Shown piece by piece: positions 6,726 to 9,749 of a DNA stretch of 9,749 nt. This DNA is from an uncultured Erysipelotrichaceae bacterium. Its GTDB lineage: Bacteria > Bacillota_I > Bacilli_A > Erysipelotrichales > Erysipelotrichaceae. The notes under the pieces were generated by a model. That model saw only the letters and a program-made list of their open reading frames with translations, was not told the origin of the DNA and did no database searches. The translations under genes were made by a program, and so were the position numbers. Position 1 is the first letter of the stretch; the number at the start of each line of letters is the position of its first letter. The stretch lies in the NCBI GenBank assembly GCA_934692455.1, contig CAKUTY010000040.1:1-9749 (forward strand), in the 5' to 3' direction.

Positions 6726-7611
6726 TTAATTTACCTTCTTTCTTTAAATCTAAGCCAAAATTATAGCTTAGTGCTTTTACAGGACATGCCTTAATACAAT
6801 CACCACAACGAATACACTCTGTGTGTTGAGGATCTTTAGTCACATCAACATCCATCTTACAAGTTTTTACACACTTTCCACAACGCACACACTTGTCTTC
6901 TTCAAACTTAATCTTAAATAAAGATATTTTATTGAACAAGGCATAGAATGCACCAAGAGGACACAACCACTTACAGAATGGTCGATAGAAGATAGTACTT
7001 AGGATAACTATAATCACAAGGATTGAAAACTTCCAAGTAAATAGTTTTCCTAAAGCTGCCTTAACACTTGGATTAACAAGCGATAAAGGTAGTGCACCCT
7101 CTAGTACCCCTTGAGGACATATGTACTTACAAAAGAAAGGATTAGCCATATTTACATCGTTTCTAACTAAAATGGGTAGTAAAATTACAAACACTACAAG
7201 GATTACATATTTTAAGTAAGTTAAGAAATGCAACTTCTTAGTAGAAAACTTCTTAGTTGGAATCTTGTGCAACAGTTCTTGAAACCAACCAAAGGGACAT
7301 AAGAAGCCACAGATTAATCTTCCAAACATTACGCCAAAGAATATTAGGATACCACTGACATAGTATGAGAATCTAAATTTACTTGATCCTACAACAGCCT
7401 GAAAAGAACCAATTGGACAAGCCCCTGTGGCAGCAGGACATGAATAACAGTTAAGACCCGGTACACATACTGACTTAGCCTTTCCTGTATAGATAGAACC
7501 TTTACTAAAATTTGAAACATGGGGGTTAGTAAATAGTGTAGCTAAAGCTTGAATGAAGCCTCTTTTCTTAGCTACCTCGCAAGAAATTTTCTTATTATCC
7601 AATGCCAACAC
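6718..7611 (-). CDS. Polyferredoxin-type 4Fe-4S membrane protein (NapH/NosR/PceC-like)
   Basis: A 297-residue protein with hydrophobic segments near 83-104, 132-150 and 195-212. Cys motifs are, in order, CVPGLNCYSCP with ACPIG (Cys49, 55, 58, 65), CGFLCPFG (101, 105), CKYICPQG (161, 165) and CKWLCPLG (213, 217). Two ferredoxin clusters follow: CVRCGKCVKTC (241-251) and CIRCGDCIKACP (266-277). CxxxCP pairs next to membrane helices are the hallmark of NapH/NosR-type transporters. The inferred role is passing electrons from cytoplasmic carriers to the outside thiol relay, replacing CcdA. The listed start is a GTG just one base after a GGAG site (7616-7613). TTG at 7608 or 7602 is better spaced, and neither choice affects the motifs. 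It overlaps the small CxxC gene upstream and the TlpA-like gene downstream. Confidence 0.88.
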   Translation of the reverse strand: MLALDNKKISCEVAKKRGFIQALATLFTNPHVSNFSKGSIYTGKAKSVCVPGLNCYSCPAATGACPIGSFQAVVGSSKFRFSYYVSGILIFFGVMFGRLICGFLCPFGWFQELLHKIPTKKFSTKKLHFLTYLKYVILVVFVILLPILVRNDVNMANPFFCKYICPQGVLEGALPLSLVNPSVKAALGKLFTWKFSILVIIVILSTIFYRPFCKWLCPLGAFYALFNKISLFKIKFEEDKCVRCGKCVKTCKMDVDVTKDPQHTECIRCGDCIKACPVKALSYNFGLDLKKEGKLND

Positions 7612-7732
7612 ACTCCAAGCAGATTTTAATCGCTTTTCCTAATACCGTATCTACCTCTTTTCGATAGATGCCATAACCTATCATCACTATCGCTAATAAT
7701 AATGTTAGGACTTGAATACTTCCTTTTTTCAT
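7595..7732 (-). CDS. Small membrane protein with C-terminal CxxC, CD1871A-like
   Basis: A 45-residue ORF starting ATG at 7732, with AAAGGA 11 bases upstream, ending TAA at 7597-7595. It begins MKKGSIQ, has one hydrophobic helix (about 6-23), then IYRKEVDTVLGKAI and a terminal KICLECVGIG with Cys38-x-x-Cys41. From memory this matches the CD1871A family of CxxC proteins, whose ends read KAINICLECIGIG; a search should confirm it. It is the first gene of the redox operon and overlaps the Fe-S protein gene by up to 17 bases, which suggests translational coupling. The CxxC could be a membrane-side thiol carrier between the Fe-S protein and the TlpA-like lipoprotein, or an assembly factor. It is short and easily missed by gene callers. 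Confidence 0.82.
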   Translation of the reverse strand: MKKGSIQVLTLLLAIVMIGYGIYRKEVDTVLGKAIKICLECVGIG

Positions 7733-7761
7733 AAGCTAACCAATCCTTTCGCACTTATCTT

Positions 7762-7789
7762 AGTATATGAGAAATAAAATTGGTGTTAA
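7762..7789 (-). promoter_or_regulatory. Promoter of the redox operon
   Basis: On the minus strand TTAACA (7789-7784) and TATACT (7767-7762) are separated by 16 bases, each one mismatch from consensus. Transcription would start near 7755, giving a leader of about 22 bases before the CxxC gene and including its AAAGGA site. Confidence 0.55.
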
Positions 7790-7794
7790 GAAAA

Positions 7795-7814
7795 AACTTT
7801 ATATGAACTTTATA
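7795..7814 (+). promoter_or_regulatory. Exact 9-bp direct repeat AACTTTATA, 11-bp period, candidate response-regulator site
   Basis: AACTTTATA occurs at 7795-7803 and 7806-7814. OmpR-family dimers bind head-to-tail half-sites about 10-11 bp apart. The repeat covers the -35 zone of the regulator's own promoter and lies just upstream of the operon's -35 (7784-7789) on the other strand, so one bound dimer could act on both promoters. The assignment to this regulator is inferred from position. Confidence 0.5.
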
Positions 7815-7820
7815 CCAGAT

Positions 7821-7829
7821 TGATATAAT
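7821..7829 (+). promoter_or_regulatory. Extended -10 promoter (TGATATAAT) of the two-component genes
   Basis: TG, one base, then a perfect TATAAT. No recognisable -35 lies 16-18 bases upstream, where the AACTTTATA repeat sits instead. The start site is expected near 7836, just ahead of the AAGAGGTG ribosome site (7836-7843). The leader is therefore very short, or initiation is slightly upstream. Confidence 0.6.
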
Positions 7830-7849
7830 TCTTTAAAGAGGTGAAATAA

Positions 7850-8524
7850 ATGCGCTTATTAATAATAGAAGATGAACAAGAATTATGTTTAATGATATGT
7901 AAAGTATTAAAGTCAAAAGGCTACAGCGTTGATTATTCTTTTAATGGAGAAGAAGGAATGGAACTATTAGAAGTAGAAAACTATGACCTTGTAATCCTTG
8001 ACCTTAACCTACCAGGAATGGATGGCATGACAATCTTATCTAACTTTAGACAATTCAATAAAGAAACACCAGTCCTAATCCTTTCTGCCCTAGTATCTGT
8101 TAATGATAAGGTTAAAGGCTTAGATGCAGGTGCTAGTGATTATTTAACTAAACCATTCCACTTTGAAGAACTCGAAGCACGCATTCGATCTTTAACTTAT
8201 CGTAACTTTAAACAAAACGATACTTCTTTAAAATGTGGAGAAATAATATTTGACAGTATTAAAAGACAAAGTCTAATTAAAGGAGATATTTTAACTCTAA
8301 CTAAGAAAGAAGCAGCTATCTTAGAATATCTATTACTACATCAAGGTAGACCTGTATCCTCAGAAGAGTTAATCGATCATGTTTGGGATAATAGTGTTGA
8401 TTCCTTTTCTAACTCAATTAGAGTTCATATCTCATCACTTCGTAAGAAACTAAAAGATAAGTTGGGCTATGATCCTATTATTAATAGAATTGGTGAAGGC
8501 TATTTAATTAAGGAGACTATATGA
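7850..8524 (+). CDS. OmpR/PhoB-family response regulator
   Basis: A 224-residue DNA-binding regulator. The receiver (1 to about 115) has the acidic pair Glu7/Asp8, the phosphoacceptor Asp51 in VILDLNLPGMDG, Ser79 in the switch position and Lys101 in DYLTKPF. The winged helix (about 128-222) shows LTKKEAAILEYLL, a recognition helix around SNSIRVHISSLRKKL and the wing IINRIGEGYLI. The ribosome site AAGAGGTG is six bases before the ATG. It overlaps the kinase gene by 4 bp (ATGA), so the pair is co-translated. Divergence from the redox operon across a 117-bp spacer suggests that it controls that operon in response to extracellular oxidative or thiol stress (inference). Confidence 0.93.
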   Translation: MRLLIIEDEQELCLMICKVLKSKGYSVDYSFNGEEGMELLEVENYDLVILDLNLPGMDGMTILSNFRQFNKETPVLILSALVSVNDKVKGLDAGASDYLTKPFHFEELEARIRSLTYRNFKQNDTSLKCGEIIFDSIKRQSLIKGDILTLTKKEAAILEYLLLHQGRPVSSEELIDHVWDNSVDSFSNSIRVHISSLRKKLKDKLGYDPIINRIGEGYLIKETI

Positions 8525-9612
8525 AAAATTCACTACAATGGCGTATAACCATCATGACCTTCTTACTAATAGCTTTTACTTGTTTGTTGATGCAAGTACT
8601 ACTTTCTACAAGTGGAATTTCTTATATGAATGATATTGAAAGCTTTGTGATTAATAATGAAACTAAGATTCCAGTTGATCCAAAGGATGTTACCCTTGTA
8701 ATATCAACTGCCAAGAGTGATTTTAGAATATCTAATATCTTAATATCATTAGGTGTTGCCCTCTTATCAGGTGTTCTTGCATATTTTGTATCAGGTAAGG
8801 CTTTAAAACCATTAAATAAATATGTAGAACAAGTAGAAACAGTTCAATCTAGTAATCTAGGTGATGTTAAGTTAGAAGAAGAAACTCTATTAGAATTCTC
8901 TAATCTATCTAAATCATTTAATGATATGTTAGATAGACTTAATCAAGCTTTTAAGGCACAAGAACAATTCAACTATAATGTTGCTCATGAACTAAAAACA
9001 CCTTTAGCTTTGATGCAAGCACAGATTGAATCTTTCCCTATTGATAATCCTGATATCAAACCTGAAACTGAAGTTTTCTTAAAAACAATAAGTGAACAAA
9101 TTGAAAGATTAAATCAAATGTCAAAGGTTTTATTAGAGATAGCTAATCTTAATAATATTCCTCTTAATGAACAGGTGGAACTTAATCCTATGGTTGAAGA
9201 AATAATTGCTGATTTAAGTCTCTTGGCTGATAAAAAGAACATTACTTTATCAACTACTGGCAATTCAACCATCACTGGTTCTGATACCCTACTATATCAA
9301 ATGATCTATAACTTAGTGGAAAATGCGATTAAATATAACAATCAAGATGGTAGTGTATCCATTAATATAAACAATGATGATAAATATACTTATATCCAAG
9401 TAAAAGATACAGGTAATGGTATTCCTAAAGAGTACCAAGAAACCATCTTCCAACCCTTCTTTAGAATTGATAAATCTAGAAACAGACAATTTGGTGGTGT
9501 TGGCTTAGGTTTAGCTTTAGTATATGAGATAGCTAAGTTACATAACGGTTCTGTCTATGTCAAAGACAGTAATAATAACGGAACAATTATTGAAGTTAAA
9601 ATGGAACACTAG
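8521..9612 (+). CDS. Membrane sensor histidine kinase with HAMP domain
   Basis: A 363-residue kinase. Two membrane helices (about 9-29 and 71-91) flank a short outside loop of roughly 40 residues with no Cys, so it does not look like a direct thiol sensor. HAMP follows (about 91-145), then HisKA with phosphorylated His156 in NVAHELKTPLA. The ATPase domain has the N box LVENAIKYN (Asn268), G1 DTGNGIP, the FQPFFRID F box and G2 GGVGLGLALV. All catalytic motifs are intact. AAGGAG lies 6 bases before the start, which overlaps the regulator's stop. The small loop suggests sensing within the membrane or through a partner protein. The stop codon is inside a strong hairpin. Confidence 0.93.
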   Translation: MKNSLQWRITIMTFLLIAFTCLLMQVLLSTSGISYMNDIESFVINNETKIPVDPKDVTLVISTAKSDFRISNILISLGVALLSGVLAYFVSGKALKPLNKYVEQVETVQSSNLGDVKLEEETLLEFSNLSKSFNDMLDRLNQAFKAQEQFNYNVAHELKTPLALMQAQIESFPIDNPDIKPETEVFLKTISEQIERLNQMSKVLLEIANLNNIPLNEQVELNPMVEEIIADLSLLADKKNITLSTTGNSTITGSDTLLYQMIYNLVENAIKYNNQDGSVSININNDDKYTYIQVKDTGNGIPKEYQETIFQPFFRIDKSRNRQFGGVGLGLALVYEIAKLHNGSVYVKDSNNNGTIIEVKMEH

Positions 9613-9627
9613 GTTCCATTTTAACTT
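9593..9627 (+). terminator. Hairpin terminator at the end of the kinase gene
   Basis: AAGTTAAAATGGAAC (9593-9607) and GTTCCATTTTAACTT (9613-9627) form a perfect 15-bp stem with a 5-base loop. The loop contains the TAG stop of the kinase gene. The following TGTTTAGG is only a moderate U-tract. The symmetric stem might also stop transcripts of the convergent gene on the right. Confidence 0.65.
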
Positions 9628-9667
9628 GTTTAGGTAAAACTATATAAAGAAGTTTTATAAAGTTCTA

Positions 9668-9749
9668 TCAAGATTTTTTATTATCGTTTTTATATACTCT
9701 CTTAAAGATTTCGTATTGACGTTTAAGCTCTTCTTCCTCAGTTAGAGGC
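9668..9749 (-). CDS. C-terminal fragment of an unidentified gene
   Basis: The frame is open from the right edge and stops at TGA (9670-9668). The visible tail reads PLTEEEELKRQYEIFKRV and then YKNDNKKS. It is highly charged and probably helical, without a motif I recognise. The TEEE...LR-type pattern recalls small YnzC/DUF896 proteins, but this is too little to assign. It is convergent with the kinase gene. Confidence 0.6.
   Translation of the reverse strand, partial: PLTEEEELKRQYEIFKRVYKNDNKKS

Noticed and set aside
9643..9664. Second copy of the TATAAAG-type repeat after the kinase gene
   Set aside because: TATAAAGAA and TATAAAGTT resemble the regulator site in reverse, but the period is 13 bp, the area is very AT-rich and no promoter faces it. 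Probably chance.
1..9749. CRISPR array, tRNA or rRNA genes, transposase or integrase
   Set aside because: No spaced short repeats, cloverleaf-like sequences, rRNA-like blocks or transposase motifs were found on either strand.

Overview
The window is AT-rich (roughly one third G+C by eye) and comes from a Gram-positive, Firmicutes-type bacterium. The evidence is strong purine-rich ribosome binding sites, lipoprotein signal peptides, a LytTR regulator, and a large surface protein with DUF6273-like, beta-helix and FIVAR-type modules. An anaerobic gut or oral lineage such as Erysipelotrichia or a related clostridium fits best. That placement is inference from gene content, not from a marker gene.

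Positions 1-3771 (minus strand) hold one very large secreted, membrane-anchored surface protein whose C-terminus lies beyond the left edge. Its reading frame is broken once, at a run of seven T (minus strand, 3148-3154). This run reads as a T TTT TTT heptamer in exactly the phase needed for -1 slippage. The frames on both sides encode one continuous DUF6273-like domain. The 172-bp divergent spacer 3772-3943 carries a palindrome-rich promoter for the surface gene and, for the opposite gene, a direct repeat of 21-bp period upstream of a TATAAT. The plus-strand gene (start 3962) is a one-component regulator that joins an NTF2/SnoaL-like domain to a LytTR DNA-binding domain.

Positions 4764-7732 (minus strand) form a tight redox operon. 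It reads, in order of transcription, a 45-residue membrane protein with a C-terminal CxxC (7595-7732), a polyferredoxin membrane protein of the NapH/NosR/PceC type, a TlpA-like thioredoxin lipoprotein, and a lipoprotein MsrA-MsrB methionine sulfoxide reductase. The inferred job is to carry electrons from cytoplasmic ferredoxin-type donors across the membrane to repair oxidised methionines in surface proteins, using an Fe-S membrane protein where other bacteria use CcdA/DsbD. The MsrB half is broken by an in-frame TAA twelve codons before its catalytic Cys; the lost C-terminus is still perfectly readable downstream.

Positions 7850-9612 (plus strand) encode a divergently transcribed OmpR-family response regulator and a HAMP histidine kinase with a 4-bp overlap. 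The 117-bp shared control region contains an exact 9-bp direct repeat with 11-bp period, a plausible binding site for the regulator. A 15-bp hairpin closes the kinase gene, and the last bases (9668-9749, minus strand) are the C-terminus of an unidentified gene. No tRNA, rRNA, CRISPR or insertion sequence was seen, and there is no gene-free stretch above 300 bases.
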